Source: Hahella sp. HN01
GTDB taxonomy: Bacteria; Pseudomonadota; Gammaproteobacteria; Pseudomonadales; Oleiphilaceae
NCBI RefSeq assembly: GCF_018986435.1
Contig: NZ_JAHMIN010000012.1
Coordinates: 1-64,000 of the forward strand
Reading direction: 5' to 3'
DNA length: 64,000 nt
Of the stretch, positions 52,380 through 62,440 are shown piece after piece (the stretch's first letter is position 1; every line of letters begins with the position of its first letter). Under the pieces are notes generated by a model, which was given only the letters and a program-made list of their open reading frames with translations, was not told the DNA's origin and did not search any database. The translations under genes and the position numbers were made by a program.

Positions 52380-52456
52380 TGGTAGGACCGACCAGATTCG
52401 AACTGGTGACCTCCACGATGTCAACGTGGCGCTCTAACCAACTGAGCTACGGTCCT
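52380..52456 (-). tRNA. tRNA-Val(GAC)
   Basis: The minus strand reads AGGACCGTAGCTCAGTTGG at the 5' end and folds into a full cloverleaf: acceptor AGGACCG/CGGTCCT, anticodon stem CCACG/CGTGG with loop TTGACAT and anticodon GAC, T-arm with GTTCGAATC and an encoded CCA. It is 77 nt with CCA. No integrase gene lies next to it. Confidence 0.97.
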
Positions 52457-52574
52457 GCTGTCAGCGGGTGCGTAAGATAACAAAGAAGCCTGACCTGAGC
52501 AAGCACTTTTATTCATATTACGCACATCCGATAAATATTTGATTCTTTCCACGAAATGCGGCTAAAAAACGTAC

Positions 52575-53846
52575 TCACAAGCCCATGGAGATAAAGGAAA
52601 TATACTCTACCAGATCTCCACGTTGAATCGTCGTATTTGCTGGCGCTACAGCAAAGCCATCCGCCCAGCTTGCGGAAGACAGCACGCCTGAGCTTTGATT
52701 GGGGTGCATTTCCAGCCCCGCCCTTCCCTCATCGTCCACTGAGACTCTCACGCGCAGGTATTCCTCACGCCCGCCAGGCTTGGGAATATCAAACAACGCA
52801 GGCAGGCGCGCCACCGCAGACGCCCCACTCTCAGCAGCGCCCTGCATCTTCAAAATATAGGGGCGCGCCAGTATGCAAAAAGTCACGAACACTGCGGCAG
52901 GGTTACCAGGAAGGCCGAGAAACGGGGTTGCGCCAACCTGACCAAAAGCAAGGGGCTTACCGGGCTTTATGGCTAACCGCCACATATTCAGCTCCCCGTT
53001 CGCTTCCACCGCAGCCTTGACATGATCCTCCTCTCCCACCGAAACGCCGCCGCTGGAGATAATCAAATCCGCATCCGCGGCCGCCTGCAATAACGCCTGC
53101 TCCGTCGCCTCGTAGGTGTCGGCTATCACGCCAAGATCGAAAATCTCGCACTGAAAGCGAGATAACAGGCCACACAGAGTGTAGCGGTTCGAGTTATAAA
53201 TCTTACCCGCCGGCAGAGGCGCGCCAGGCTCGACCAGCTCATCGCCCGTGGACAACACCGCCACCCGAAGTTTGCGACGCACTTTAACCTGCGCCACGCC
53301 TACGGAGGCGATCAGACCCAGGTCCTGCGGAAGCAGCTTCTTACCTGCGCCAACAACAGTCTGTCCTACCTGGATATCCTGACCGGCCTGACGCAGATTA
53401 TTGCCTTGTCGCACCCCAGCGGGAACAACCACGGTCTCGCCTTCCAGCCGACAGTGCTCCTGCATGACGACAGCGGCGGCGCTCTCAGGAATAGCCGCCC
53501 CCGTAAAAATGCGCGCCGCAGAACCCGCTTTTAAGGGCGCAGGACTTTCTCCCGCAGGAATACGCTGAGAAATTGGCAGCGCTATTTCCAACTCCGCCTC
53601 GCAGGCGTCTCTGGGAATAGCGTAACCATCCACAGCACTGTTATCCGTCGGAGGGACCATAATGGTCGATACCACATCCTCCGCCAGCACTCTGCCAGCC
53701 GCTTCAAGCAGAGGGATAATCTCATCCCCTACGATAGGCTGCGCAGCCGCCTGCAGAATACGCTTGGCGTCCGCGACAGGACGCAGTCCAGAAAACGGCG
53801 CGTCACAACTGTGGCGACTATGCGCCTGAGTATTGGAGGCGCTCAT
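52575..53846 (-). CDS. moeA: Molybdopterin molybdotransferase
   Basis: 423 residues with the MoeA domain order: MoeA_N ([24 protein letters not shown] and the beta-rich APAPLKAG region), the MoCF_biosynth core ([48 protein letters not shown]) and the C-terminal domain ([32 protein letters not shown]). It inserts molybdate into adenylated molybdopterin. It overlaps moaB by 4 bp (ATGA), so the two are translated together. Confidence 0.96.
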   Translation of the reverse strand: MSASNTQAHSRHSCDAPFSGLRPVADAKRILQAAAQPIVGDEIIPLLEAAGRVLAEDVVSTIMVPPTDNSAVDGYAIPRDACEAELEIALPISQRIPAGESPAPLKAGSAARIFTGAAIPESAAAVVMQEHCRLEGETVVVPAGVRQGNNLRQAGQDIQVGQTVVGAGKKLLPQDLGLIASVGVAQVKVRRKLRVAVLSTGDELVEPGAPLPAGKIYNSNRYTLCGLLSRFQCEIFDLGVIADTYEATEQALLQAAADADLIISSGGVSVGEEDHVKAAVEANGELNMWRLAIKPGKPLAFGQVGATPFLGLPGNPAAVFVTFCILARPYILKMQGAAESGASAVARLPALFDIPKPGGREEYLRVRVSVDDEGRAGLEMHPNQSSGVLSSASWADGFAVAPANTTIQRGDLVEYISFISMGL

Positions 53847-54409
53847 CCGCGAGGTCCGCAGCCGGGCTTCTCAGAGCCCTCAGCAGACTTTCCCGGCTGC
53901 TTCAACAAGCCAACAAAGTTACAAGGTTTATGTCGCGCATCCAGTTGTTCGGCGATGATTTTATTCCAAGCGGTTTTACAGGCGTTGGTAGAGCCCGGCA
54001 TACAGAAAACCACCGTGCCATTAGCCAGCCCGGCGATGGCTCTGGACTGCACAGTAGAGGTGCCAATCTCTTGATAGGAAATGGCGCGAAACAGCTCGCC
54101 AAATCCTTCCACTTCTTTATCAAACAGCGGCTTGATCGCTTCCGGGGTACTGTCTCTACCGGTAAAACCAGTGCCGCCGGTGATCAACACCACCTGCACT
54201 TGCGGGTCCGCAATCCAGGCGGAAACCACCGCCCTCATCAGATAGACGTCATCTGGAATCAACGTCCGATCGATAATTTCATGCCCCGCTCCCCGCGCGC
54301 CGTCCACAAGAGCCTGTCCGGAGGTATCCGTCTCCTGCGTGCGAGTATCGGAAACGGTCAACACCGCCACATTGAGCGGCATGAACTCGGCTACGATATG
54401 CTGTCCCAT
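53843..54409 (-). CDS. moaB: Molybdenum cofactor biosynthesis protein MoaB
   Basis: 188 residues. [25 protein letters not shown] and [36 protein letters not shown] are the MoaB/MogA signatures with the molybdopterin-binding GGTG loop. It adenylates molybdopterin before MoeA acts. The C-terminus is somewhat long ([20 protein letters not shown]). It overlaps moeA by 4 bp and lies 54 bp after the carbonic anhydrase gene. Confidence 0.95.
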   Translation of the reverse strand: MGQHIVAEFMPLNVAVLTVSDTRTQETDTSGQALVDGARGAGHEIIDRTLIPDDVYLMRAVVSAWIADPQVQVVLITGGTGFTGRDSTPEAIKPLFDKEVEGFGELFRAISYQEIGTSTVQSRAIAGLANGTVVFCMPGSTNACKTAWNKIIAEQLDARHKPCNFVGLLKQPGKSAEGSEKPGCGPRG

Positions 54410-54463
54410 GATTTTACACCTTGACCATTTGTGTCGGATTCTGCCGGGAGCAGGCAGAAATTA

Positions 54464-55099
54464 CTATTTCCCAATATAGGTATACACGGAACCCAGTTGC
54501 TCAGGGCCGGATTGAGTCACCTGCAGATCTTTGAGCAACCCGTCGCTAAGCCCATAGCACCATCCATGCACTGACAACGGCTGCCCTCTGCTCCAGGCAT
54601 TCTGAACGATGCCTGTATGGCAAACGTGGCGCACCTGATGCATGACATTGAGCTCGCACATACGGTTGACGCGCTCGCCCATGTCTTCAATGGCGTCCAC
54701 TTCATCCTGATGCTGGGCGTAGATATCCTTGATATGCCGCAGCCAGTTATCGATCAAGCCGAACTGATCCGCGCCCAACGCCGCACGCACGCCGCCACAG
54801 CCGTAATGTCCGGTGACGATAATGTGCCGCACCTTCAGGACTTCCACCGCAAACTGGATGGAGGAAAGGCAATTGAGATCAGAGTTGACCACCACGTTAG
54901 CGACGTTGCGGTGCACAAAGACCTCTCCGGGCAGCATGCCGACGATTTCATTCGCCGGCACGCGGCTGTCGGAGCAGCCGATCCACATGAAAGTGGGCGC
55001 CTGTTGGCGCTCCAAAGTTGGAAAAAAGTCGGGATCGGCCTTACGGATTTTCTCCGACCATTTTTTGTTGTTTATAAGAAGCTGATTAATTTCGTCCAT
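54464..55099 (-). CDS. can: Beta-carbonic anhydrase
   Basis: 211 residues. Zinc ligands are Cys42, His98 and Cys101 (WIGCSDSRVP and VTGHYGCGGV), with the Asp44-Arg46 dyad in CSDSR, as in E. coli Can. It interconverts CO2 and bicarbonate. GPEQLGSVYTYIG is the C-terminus. The gene starts 3 bp after the stop of a nucleotide-sugar epimerase gene, an unusual pairing that implies cotranscription with it and with moaB-moeA. Confidence 0.95.
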   Translation of the reverse strand: MDEINQLLINNKKWSEKIRKADPDFFPTLERQQAPTFMWIGCSDSRVPANEIVGMLPGEVFVHRNVANVVVNSDLNCLSSIQFAVEVLKVRHIIVTGHYGCGGVRAALGADQFGLIDNWLRHIKDIYAQHQDEVDAIEDMGERVNRMCELNVMHQVRHVCHTGIVQNAWSRGQPLSVHGWCYGLSDGLLKDLQVTQSGPEQLGSVYTYIGK

Positions 55100-55102
55100 C
55101 TA

Positions 55103-56110
55103 TCACACACGATAATAGTCACGATACCATTCAACAAATTTCTTAACGCCCTCTTCCACTGTCGTGGAGGGACGATAACCCACGTCGTCGATCAGCGCCT
55201 GCACATCCGCATAGGTGGCGGGCACATCGCCAGGCTGCATGGGCAGCAGATTTCTTTCCGCTTTTTTGCCCAGGCACTCTTCCAGAATTTCTATATAGCG
55301 GGACAGCTCCACCGGGTTGTTGCTGCCGATATTGTAAATGCGATACGGCGCTTTGCTGGTGCCGGGGTCAGGCTGCATGCCGTCCCACTCCAGGTTGCCG
55401 GGCGCCACATGATCCAGCGTACGGATGATGCCTTCCACAATATCGTCGATATAAGTGAAGTCGCGCTTGTGCTTGCCATAGTTGAATACGTCGATTGGTT
55501 CGCCAGCGATGATTTTGCGCGTAAAAATAAATAGCGCCATATCCGGACGCCCCCAAGGACCGTACACGGTAAAGAAGCGTAAACCCGTCGTCGGAATCCC
55601 ATACAGCGAACTATAGGTATGGGACATCAGCTCATTGGACTTCTTGGTCGCCGCATACAGGCTCAAAGGGTGATCCACATTGTCATGCACGGAGAAAGGC
55701 ATGGATTCGTTAGCGCCGTATACAGAGCTGCTGGAAGCGTAAACCAGATGATCAACCTTGTTATGACGGCAGCCTTCCAGAATATTCATGTGTCCCACCA
55801 GGTTCGCGGACACATAGGCATGCGGGTTTTCGATGGAGTAACGAACACCAGCCTGAGCGGCTAGGTGAACCACGCGATCAGGCTTGTGTTTCGCGAATAG
55901 CGCTTCAATGCCTTCGCGATCCGCGACATCCAGGCGCACATCAGTAAAGCCTTTGTATGGCGTCAAACGTGCGAGACGGGCTTCTTTCAGGGAAACTTCA
56001 TAATAATCATTGAGGTTATCAACACCGATAACCTCATCCCCACGATCCAGCAGCCTCAATGCGACATGAGAGCCGATAAAGCCGGCCGTTCCTGTTACTA
56101 ATACTTTCAT
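55103..56110 (-). CDS. UDP-glucuronate 4-epimerase-type SDR
   Basis: 335 residues with [44 protein letters not shown], the start typical of UDP-glucuronate 4-epimerases, and Tyr-x3-Lys in [50 protein letters not shown] is the usual C-terminus. It should turn UDP-glucuronate into UDP-galacturonate for surface polysaccharide. No other capsule gene is near. It heads a minus-strand run with carbonic anhydrase, moaB and moeA. Confidence 0.93.
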   Translation of the reverse strand: MKVLVTGTAGFIGSHVALRLLDRGDEVIGVDNLNDYYEVSLKEARLARLTPYKGFTDVRLDVADREGIEALFAKHKPDRVVHLAAQAGVRYSIENPHAYVSANLVGHMNILEGCRHNKVDHLVYASSSSVYGANESMPFSVHDNVDHPLSLYAATKKSNELMSHTYSSLYGIPTTGLRFFTVYGPWGRPDMALFIFTRKIIAGEPIDVFNYGKHKRDFTYIDDIVEGIIRTLDHVAPGNLEWDGMQPDPGTSKAPYRIYNIGSNNPVELSRYIEILEECLGKKAERNLLPMQPGDVPATYADVQALIDDVGYRPSTTVEEGVKKFVEWYRDYYRV

Positions 56111-56189
56111 TTTACATCCCCCTATACGAATTCAGTCTCGAAGCGCGCCTGGCGAAAAACAGTGCGCCAGACGCTCAAAAACAACTCAA

Positions 56190-56213
56190 GCGCCCTGCAA
56201 ACAATCAGGGCGC
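56190..56213 (-). terminator. Hairpin terminator of the outer-membrane barrel gene
   Basis: GCGCCCTG and CAGGGCGC form a perfect 8-bp stem with an 8-nt loop a few bases after the barrel gene stop; TTGAGTTGTTTTTG follows on the minus strand. Confidence 0.6.
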
Positions 56214-56220
56214 AATCTCA

Positions 56221-56952
56221 TCAGAAATGAACGCTTACTCCGAGATATGGTCCGCCGATATTCACATCAGCGTCCACATCGCTGACATCGTCCAGCTCCA
56301 GTTGCATTTCACGCCAACCCAGCTCAACGCCCACCACCTCAATTTCATAGTTGATGCGGGCGGTAACGTCGAGCATACGGTTGTCGCTGTATTTCAGGCC
56401 TGCAAGAGATGCGCCGGCGCTTAAGCCGGTAAGAGGAAGGTCCACACCCACTGCGCCGTACAGCATCGGCACGACTTCGTCGATGGCCGTGGTGCTTTCA
56501 TTCGTGGATGCGCCTTTTTGCTTAATAGTGATCTCACCGTCAAAAATACGGGCCTGCAGACCAAGGTCAAGTGATACGACATTATCTAAAAGACGCCAAT
56601 AGGCTATAAGGTCGGTATGGGTCAGATCCACGTCAGTGTCGACATCGCCAGTAAAGGTCACGCCATCGAATGTTTTGGTCAACGTGCCTTGGCCGTTCTG
56701 GCTCAGCTCGGTGTACTGCAGACGCAAATTGGGCAGCCCGGGAACAAAGTGCTCAAACGCCACATAGCCCTGAATGAATGTGTCGTCGCCCAACCCCAGA
56801 TCATTTTCCAGATCCACGGACTCTGAACCCGACTGGACGTCGCCGGTAAAGTCCGCGTTCCAGCCGCTCACGCCGGCGAACAGCCCAATCGTATCAGCAT
56901 AAGCGCCGTTACAGGCAATCGCCGCCAATAACGTCATCGTTGCTCTTTTCAT
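56221..56952 (-). CDS. Outer-membrane beta-barrel protein (TIGR04219-like)
   Basis: 243 residues with a signal peptide ending NGAYA near residue 19. The mature protein alternates short hydrophobic and polar beta strands and ends ADVNIGGPYLGVSVHF, with a terminal aromatic residue as in outer-membrane proteins. DTIGLFAGVSGWNADFTGDVQSG and DLGLGDDTFIQGYVAFEHFVPGLPNLRLQY resemble the TIGR04219 family of small barrels. No cargo or channel role is known. Confidence 0.85.
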   Translation of the reverse strand: MKRATMTLLAAIACNGAYADTIGLFAGVSGWNADFTGDVQSGSESVDLENDLGLGDDTFIQGYVAFEHFVPGLPNLRLQYTELSQNGQGTLTKTFDGVTFTGDVDTDVDLTHTDLIAYWRLLDNVVSLDLGLQARIFDGEITIKQKGASTNESTTAIDEVVPMLYGAVGVDLPLTGLSAGASLAGLKYSDNRMLDVTARINYEIEVVGVELGWREMQLELDDVSDVDADVNIGGPYLGVSVHF

Positions 56953-57110
56953 TAATTATTCCTCTATTTCATTGGCGAATAGCCCGCCCTGCTTTACCAG
57001 ATGGGCTTAAAGTAATGAGAGGAGCCTGCGTCAGGCCGGGCGTCGTGCGAAGGCTCCCGGGCACAGCTTAATTATTGATTATGAACGCTTGCTGAACCAA
57101 CTTTATTTAC

Positions 57111-57135
57111 AAAAAGGGCCGGCGATGGCCGGCCC
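57111..57135 (-). terminator. Rho-independent terminator of purC
   Basis: GGGCCGGC and GCCGGCCC form a perfect 8-bp stem around a 4-nt loop; on the minus strand five T residues follow. It lies about 15 bp past the purC stop. Confidence 0.9.
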
Positions 57136-57149
57136 GATTAGGAGAGTGA

Positions 57150-57860
57150 TTAGAACTGGACGCCTAACCTGCGGCCGACTTCTTCGTAATATTCGATGAC
57201 GTCGCCCAGATCCTGACGGAAACGGTCCTTGTCCATTTTCTCACCAGTGGCCTTGTCCCAGATACGGCAGCCGTCAGGGCTGAATTCATCGCCCAGCGTG
57301 ACCTTGCCGTCAACCAGGCCGAACTCCAGCTTGTAATCCACCAGGGTCATGCCAGCGGCGTCGAACAAAGACTTCAGAATCTCGTTCACTTTGAAAGTCT
57401 GCGCCTTCATTTCCTCCAGCTGCTCGTCCGTCGCCCAACCGAAAGCCCGCGCATGATGCTCATTAATCATCGGATCATGCAGCTCATCGTTCTTCAGGAA
57501 CAGTTCGTAAGTAGGAGGAGTCAGCTCCATGCCTTCACGAATTCCCAAACGGCGACACAGGCTGCCGGCGGCCACGTTACGCACAACGCACTCCACAGGA
57601 ATCATCTGCAAACGCTTCACCAGGGACTCACGCTCGGAAAGCAGGCGAACAAAATGGACGGGCACGCCAGCTTCCGCCAGCTTGCTCATAATGAACGCAT
57701 TGAATTTATTGTTTACTTCACCCTTGCGGCTCAGCTTCGCTTTCTTTACACCGTCGAAAGCGGAAGTATCGTCACGGAACTCCATTACAAACAGGTCCGC
57801 GTCATCCGTTTTAAAGATCGACTTGGCTTTTCCAGAATACAGCTCTTCGAGCTTTTGCAT
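57150..57860 (-). CDS. purC: SAICAR synthetase
   Basis: 236 residues. [54 protein letters not shown] and [30 protein letters not shown] are diagnostic. It joins CAIR and aspartate with ATP in purine synthesis. It is 26 bp downstream of bamC on the same strand, the same neighbourhood as in Pseudomonas, and ends at a strong terminator. Confidence 0.97.
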   Translation of the reverse strand: MQKLEELYSGKAKSIFKTDDADLFVMEFRDDTSAFDGVKKAKLSRKGEVNNKFNAFIMSKLAEAGVPVHFVRLLSERESLVKRLQMIPVECVVRNVAAGSLCRRLGIREGMELTPPTYELFLKNDELHDPMINEHHARAFGWATDEQLEEMKAQTFKVNEILKSLFDAAGMTLVDYKLEFGLVDGKVTLGDEFSPDGCRIWDKATGEKMDKDRFRQDLGDVIEYYEEVGRRLGVQF

Positions 57861-57886
57861 TGAGGGCGTCTCCGCAGTTAGTTGAA

Positions 57887-58918
57887 TTAAGACATGTTAT
57901 CCAGAATCTTGTTCAGCAGGATCAACTGCTCTTGCCGGCCAACGTCCGAGGACGTTGGTTCGGAGGATATGTGTACGCCATCGTCTGCGGGAGACAGCAA
58001 AACACGGAAGTTGAATCTGTCGGACAGTTTCTCTTCCTCTTTACCGCCAAACCAGCCAGACCACCAGCTTGTGTTTTTCTCATGCTCTTTCTCGACGAAG
58101 CGCACGAAGTACACACCCTCGCTCCGGTTGATATCAATTACGGGAATGCGGCTGTCATTCAACGCCTGCCCCAGCGCAAACCAGGCGCGGTCATAATTGA
58201 GATCCACCCGCAGATAGGGCTGATCAGCATTCTCCACCAGCGATACGCGAGACTCGCCGCCGATATTCTGAGCCACCAGTGAGTAACTACCCAGGCTCTC
58301 GCCTTGATCGCTCATATACTGACGCATATCCGTCAACAGGCTTTCCTGCTGAGGCGTTGGACCCATCAATGGCATACCCTGGACCGTCACTCGAACTTCC
58401 GAGCTCAGTCTTTTCAAACCTTGCTGCACTCTCACTTGCAGTTGCAACTGCTCATTGCTGACATAAGGCTGCAACTGCATTTTGCTGACGAACTCAGACG
58501 CTTTCAGCGAGTTCATCGGCAGACTCACCTGCATGCGCCCTTCCGCGGTATCCACTTCCGCCACGCTGCCGCCGATGGACTCCCAATAGCGTTTCAGCGC
58601 AGGCCAGACTTTCCCTGGCGGCTCACTGGCCAGCAACCAGATATCGTCAGCCGTTTTCTTGATGGCGAAATGCTCTTGCAACAGATCAGAGCCAGGCGCT
58701 GGCGGAGGCGGAACCACGAAGTCCTTGCTGGCGACAAACGCCTTTTCCGCGTGCGGCACAGGGAAACGGTCCTGTAAGCGACGGGTGGAATACCACTCCG
58801 GCACGACCAAAGGATCGCCGCGCTCAGCCTGCATATATTGATTGGAACGGTCAGTCATGAGACTACATCCCGACAGCCCCGCCGCAATAAGAACACTACT
58901 TAATAAACGTTTCATCAA
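57887..58918 (-). CDS. bamC: Outer membrane assembly lipoprotein BamC
   Basis: 343 residues with a lipobox LSGC at Cys18, so it is anchored in the outer membrane as part of the Bam complex. [21 protein letters not shown] is the conserved N-terminal unstructured segment that binds BamD. Two helix-grip domains follow ([60 protein letters not shown]). It lies between dapA and purC, as in many gammaproteobacteria. Confidence 0.93.
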   Translation of the reverse strand: MMKRLLSSVLIAAGLSGCSLMTDRSNQYMQAERGDPLVVPEWYSTRRLQDRFPVPHAEKAFVASKDFVVPPPPAPGSDLLQEHFAIKKTADDIWLLASEPPGKVWPALKRYWESIGGSVAEVDTAEGRMQVSLPMNSLKASEFVSKMQLQPYVSNEQLQLQVRVQQGLKRLSSEVRVTVQGMPLMGPTPQQESLLTDMRQYMSDQGESLGSYSLVAQNIGGESRVSLVENADQPYLRVDLNYDRAWFALGQALNDSRIPVIDINRSEGVYFVRFVEKEHEKNTSWWSGWFGGKEEEKLSDRFNFRVLLSPADDGVHISSEPTSSDVGRQEQLILLNKILDNMS

Positions 58919-58933
58919 AACAGAGGCCGTCCG

Positions 58934-59815
58934 TTATTCGCTAATCAGATCCAACGCCATTAGAGCGTCGCGCACTTGAGGTCTGCGTTCAGAGCTCAAC
59001 TCCGTCAGTGGGAGACGAATCCCGGAACTGATCAGCCCCATTTCAGCCATCGCCCACTTCACCGGGATAGGGTTGGATTCTACGAACATGGCGCTATGCA
59101 GCGGTTGCAGTTTCTCCTGCAGGGCGCGAGCGGCGTCCGCATCGCCTTTCAAAGCAAACTCACACAGACTGGACAATAATTTAGGCGCTACGTTGGCGGT
59201 GACGGAAATATTGCCTTTGCCACCGGCGAGCATTAACTCAACCGCAGTGCCGTCATCCCCAGAGTAAACCGAAAACCCCTCAGGGGAAGCGTTAATAAGC
59301 TGCCGCCCTCTTTCCAGGTTACCCGTCGCGTCTTTAATCCCCACTATATTAGGGATCTGCGCCAATCGCAGCGCGGTCTCATTGGACATATCGCAGGCGG
59401 TGCGCCCTGGCACGTTGTAAAGAATCTGTGGAATATCGACGGCTTCCGCCAGCTTCTTGAAATGCTGGAAAAGACCTTCCTGAGTGGGCTTGTTGTAGTA
59501 AGGAGTCACCAGAAGACAGGCGTCAGCGCCGGCTTTTTTCGCCTGCGCCGTGAGATGCAGGGCTTCGGTCGTGGAGTTGGCGCCCGTGCCTGCAATAACG
59601 GGGATGCGTCCGTTGACGTAATCCACCACCCGCTTGATAACTGTTTCGTGCTCTTCAAAATCCAGGGTCGCGGACTCCCCTGTGGTGCCTACGGCGACAA
59701 TGCCGTGAGTGCCGTTATCAATATGAAAATCGAGCAATCGGTCAAGGTTTGGCCAGTCAATGGCGCCATCCTCAAGCATGGGAGTCACCAATGCAACCAA
59801 GCTACCTTTTATCAT
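58934..59815 (-). CDS. dapA: 4-hydroxy-tetrahydrodipicolinate synthase
   Basis: 293 residues from the ATG at 59815, chosen because GGAG lies 7 bases upstream; a GTG four codons earlier overlaps that site. LVALVTPMLEDGAIDWPNLDRLLDFHIDNGTHGIVAVGTTGESATL, the Tyr-containing YYNKPTQEG and the Schiff-base Lys in GIKDATGNL are diagnostic. It joins pyruvate and aspartate semialdehyde in lysine and peptidoglycan synthesis. It is 15 bp ahead of bamC. Confidence 0.96.
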   Translation of the reverse strand: MIKGSLVALVTPMLEDGAIDWPNLDRLLDFHIDNGTHGIVAVGTTGESATLDFEEHETVIKRVVDYVNGRIPVIAGTGANSTTEALHLTAQAKKAGADACLLVTPYYNKPTQEGLFQHFKKLAEAVDIPQILYNVPGRTACDMSNETALRLAQIPNIVGIKDATGNLERGRQLINASPEGFSVYSGDDGTAVELMLAGGKGNISVTANVAPKLLSSLCEFALKGDADAARALQEKLQPLHSAMFVESNPIPVKWAMAEMGLISSGIRLPLTELSSERRPQVRDALMALDLISE

Positions 59816-60128
59816 CTTGTTCTCCACGTATTAACAACTAGTTCTTTACGCACTAAACCGGCGTCGCAGGACGCTTGTGGAATAAAACGCGCCGCCTATG
59901 GACAACGCTCGCCATCCATGCGGAATAGGAATGCCATGAATAATTCCGGAATGTGCTGTAAAGCGATTTCACAACAGCGCTTGGACGGCGCCGAGAGCCC
60001 TTCCTCTACTAACCCGGGTATGGTACTTCCCACCCTTAATATTAACAAGACTGGCGCGGATAAAAGGACCCGCAACGCCACGCCCCGGGGACACTTGACA
60101 GTGGCGGGGGCCCGGAGGAGTATGTGCG
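59816..60128. promoter_or_regulatory. Divergent control region of dapA and gcvR
   Basis: 313 bp between divergent dapA and gcvR. A TTGACA-like sequence and a strong GGAGGAG ribosome-binding site lie in its last 35 bp before gcvR. No operator was recognised. Confidence 0.4.
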
Positions 60129-60707
60129 TTGCAATCCATCTACACATATACATTAAGAATGGGAAATACATTGCCTAGAGAAAATTATCTGGTCATTTCC
60201 GCTATTGGCGAAGACCGCCCGGGAATCGTTAACGAACTGGCCAAAGCCTGCTCAGACTACCAGTGCAACATTGTCGACAGTCGCATGACGGTGCTGGGAA
60301 CCGAATTCGCCCTGGTCATGATGGTGTCCGGCAGCTGGGACGCCATCGCCAAACTGGAAAATATAATCCCCCCCTTGGCCCGCAAGCTTGATCTAAACCT
60401 GATCATTAAACAGACTCAGGCCCGACGCCCAGCGCGCGCGCTCACTTATAACGTCAATGTAGTGGCGCTGGATCACCCAGGCATCGTCTACCGGATTGCG
60501 CAGTTCTTTTATTCCCGCAAAATCAATATTGATGAGCTACAGACCAACACCTACAGCGCCCCGCATTCCGGCACGCAGATGTTTAATATCAACATGACCG
60601 TAAACATTCCTGCGGATATGCACTTGGCGAGTTTGCGCGAAGAGTTCATGCTGTTCTGCGACGACCTTAATCTGGACGCAGTACTGGAGCCAATGCGCTC
60701 AATTTAA
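60129..60707 (+). CDS. gcvR: Glycine cleavage system transcriptional repressor-like ACT protein
   Basis: 192 residues from a TTG at 60129, which has GGAG at 8-base spacing; an ATG at 60159 is an alternative. Two ACT domains are seen: YLVISAIGEDRPGIVNELAKACSDYQCNIVDSRMTVLG (about 20-57) and TYNVNVVALDHPGIVYRIAQFFYSRKINIDELQTNTY (about 109-145). GcvR acts with GcvA to repress the gcv operon when glycine is low. It lies between divergent dapA and bcp, as in Pseudomonas. Confidence 0.9.
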   Translation: MQSIYTYTLRMGNTLPRENYLVISAIGEDRPGIVNELAKACSDYQCNIVDSRMTVLGTEFALVMMVSGSWDAIAKLENIIPPLARKLDLNLIIKQTQARRPARALTYNVNVVALDHPGIVYRIAQFFYSRKINIDELQTNTYSAPHSGTQMFNINMTVNIPADMHLASLREEFMLFCDDLNLDAVLEPMRSI

Positions 60708-60819
60708 CTTAGCGCGACACACATCCGTCATTAGAGCGCCAACGTAAAACGCACAGTTAGGCGCTCCGCGCATCTATTAATCCCAATCAATTCGACCAAA
60801 ACAGAAATAAGGAGCCACC

Positions 60820-61281
60820 ATGGCGCAACCAGGACAAACCGTTCCCGATTTCGAGGCCCAGGCCACTCCAGATCAAACCGTTCGACTGAGCGACCTGAAA
60901 GGCAAAAATGTCGTCATTTATTTCTACCCTAAGGACCATACTCCAGGGTGCACCACAGAAGGCCAGGACTTCAGAGATAACTACGCCGAATTCGAAAAGC
61001 TGAACACAGTAGTGTTCGGAGTCTCTAAAGACAGCCTGAAAACCCACCAAAACTTCAAAGCGAAACACGATTTCCCATTCGAACTCATCACAGACCCGGA
61101 CGAGGTCGTATGCAAGGTATTCGACGTCATCAAACTGAAGAAGCTTTATGGCAAGGAATATATGGGAATTGATCGCTCAACCTTTCTCATTGACGCCGAA
61201 GGCGTGCTGCGCAACGAGTGGCGCAAAGTAAAGGTGAAAGGACACGTAGCGGAAGTACTGGAAGCCGCCAAAGCGTTGTAA
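60820..61281 (+). CDS. bcp: Thioredoxin-dependent peroxiredoxin (Bcp/PrxQ)
   Basis: 153 residues. KNVVIYFYPKDHTPGCTTEGQDF carries the peroxidatic Cys44. The resolving Cys found five residues later in E. coli Bcp is Gln49 here, so the enzyme must use another Cys (Cys98 in DEVVCKVF) or work as a 1-Cys type. It removes hydrogen peroxide and organic peroxides. AAGGAGCCACC precedes the ATG. A bidirectional hairpin lies between it and perM. Confidence 0.95.
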   Translation: MAQPGQTVPDFEAQATPDQTVRLSDLKGKNVVIYFYPKDHTPGCTTEGQDFRDNYAEFEKLNTVVFGVSKDSLKTHQNFKAKHDFPFELITDPDEVVCKVFDVIKLKKLYGKEYMGIDRSTFLIDAEGVLRNEWRKVKVKGHVAEVLEAAKAL

Positions 61282-61310
61282 AGGCAGCCAAAGAACTTTC
61301 TTGATTTTAT

Positions 61311-61338
61311 GGACGAGCCCGGATCGCCGGGCTCGTCC
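61311..61338. terminator. Perfect 12-bp hairpin between convergent bcp and perM
   Basis: GGACGAGCCCGG and CCGGGCTCGTCC pair around ATCG. It lies between two stops and probably ends both transcripts. Confidence 0.75.
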
Positions 61339-61343
61339 TGACA

Positions 61344-62405
61344 TTACACTCCCGCCGCTTTGACGGTTGGCCAGGCTGAAAAGATCGCCTTCAATAAGGT
61401 CGCCAGAGGAATCGCGAAAAACACTCCCCAAATACCCCACAACCCGCCAAATACCAATACGCTGACAATAATCACCACTGGATGCAGGTTCACCACTTCG
61501 GAGAACAACAATGGCACCAATACATTACCATCCAGCGCCTGAATAACGCCGTAGGCCACCATCAACCAGATGAAATCAGGACCCCAGCCCCACTGAAACA
61601 GCGCTATCAACGCCACAGGAATGGTCACAATCGCCGCGCCAATGTAGGGAATCACCACCGACAGCCCAACCAAAACCGCCAACAGCAGAGAATAGTTGAG
61701 CCCCATCAGTACGAATGCGACATAGGTCGCCACTCCCACGATCAGAATCTCCAACACCTTGCCACGGATGTAGTTGGCGAACTGCATGTTGGCCTCCGCC
61801 CAGATATTGGTCATTAAGCGACGCTCTGTCGGCAGCAGCGTCGATAGCGAATTCAAAATGACGCCGCGATCTTTCAGGAAGAAGAACACCATGATCGGCA
61901 CCAGCACCGCATAGATCATGATCGCAAGCAAAGTGGGAATGCTGGATAAAGAGAAAGAGAAAACCCACTGCGTGATTTTGCTCACTTCTGTCGTCAATTG
62001 ACGAGACAGCCCCACCACACTCTCTTCCGTAAAGAATTGAGGGTATTGCTCAGGGAGGAGTTTTATCAAGGTTTGCAGATTAGTCATCATGGTGGGCAGC
62101 TCCTGAAATAAGGAGGTGACCTGACGCACCATCAACGGGAGGATCAGCAGCACGCTCGCCAGCGTCACGCCTACGAACAGCGCAAATACGGAAAGCACTG
62201 CATAAATATGCCCCATTCCCAGACGCTGCAGCTTGATCACCAGCCCCTGCAGAATATAAGCAATAACAATACTACCGATCACCGGCGCCAGCATGGCGCC
62301 GAAAAACGCCATCACAAGAACGCCCGCCACCAGCAGGATAAACAGAATGACGGCCTCCTCATCAGAGAAGTACTTGTCAAACCAGCTCTTAAATACTTTT
62401 AACAT
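61344..62405 (-). CDS. perM: AI-2E family transporter (PerM-like)
   Basis: 353 residues with about 8 membrane helices in the AI-2 exporter family layout, including [25 protein letters not shown] and [28 protein letters not shown], and [50 protein letters not shown]. Despite the name, substrates range from autoinducer 2 to ions. It lies 35 bp upstream of the TusA-like gene stop region in a run matching Pseudomonas PA1007-PA1005. Confidence 0.92.
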   Translation of the reverse strand: [353 protein letters not shown]

Positions 62406-62440
62406 CGAAATGCGCTCACATCTAATGTCACCGGAGAGAA

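Noticed and set aside
52380-52456. tRNA-Val as an integration site
   Set aside because: No integrase, no repeated tRNA 3' end and no phage or island genes nearby.
59462-60178. 238-residue plus-strand frame
   Set aside because: It runs antisense to dapA and through the divergent promoter; the dapA frame is clearly the real gene.
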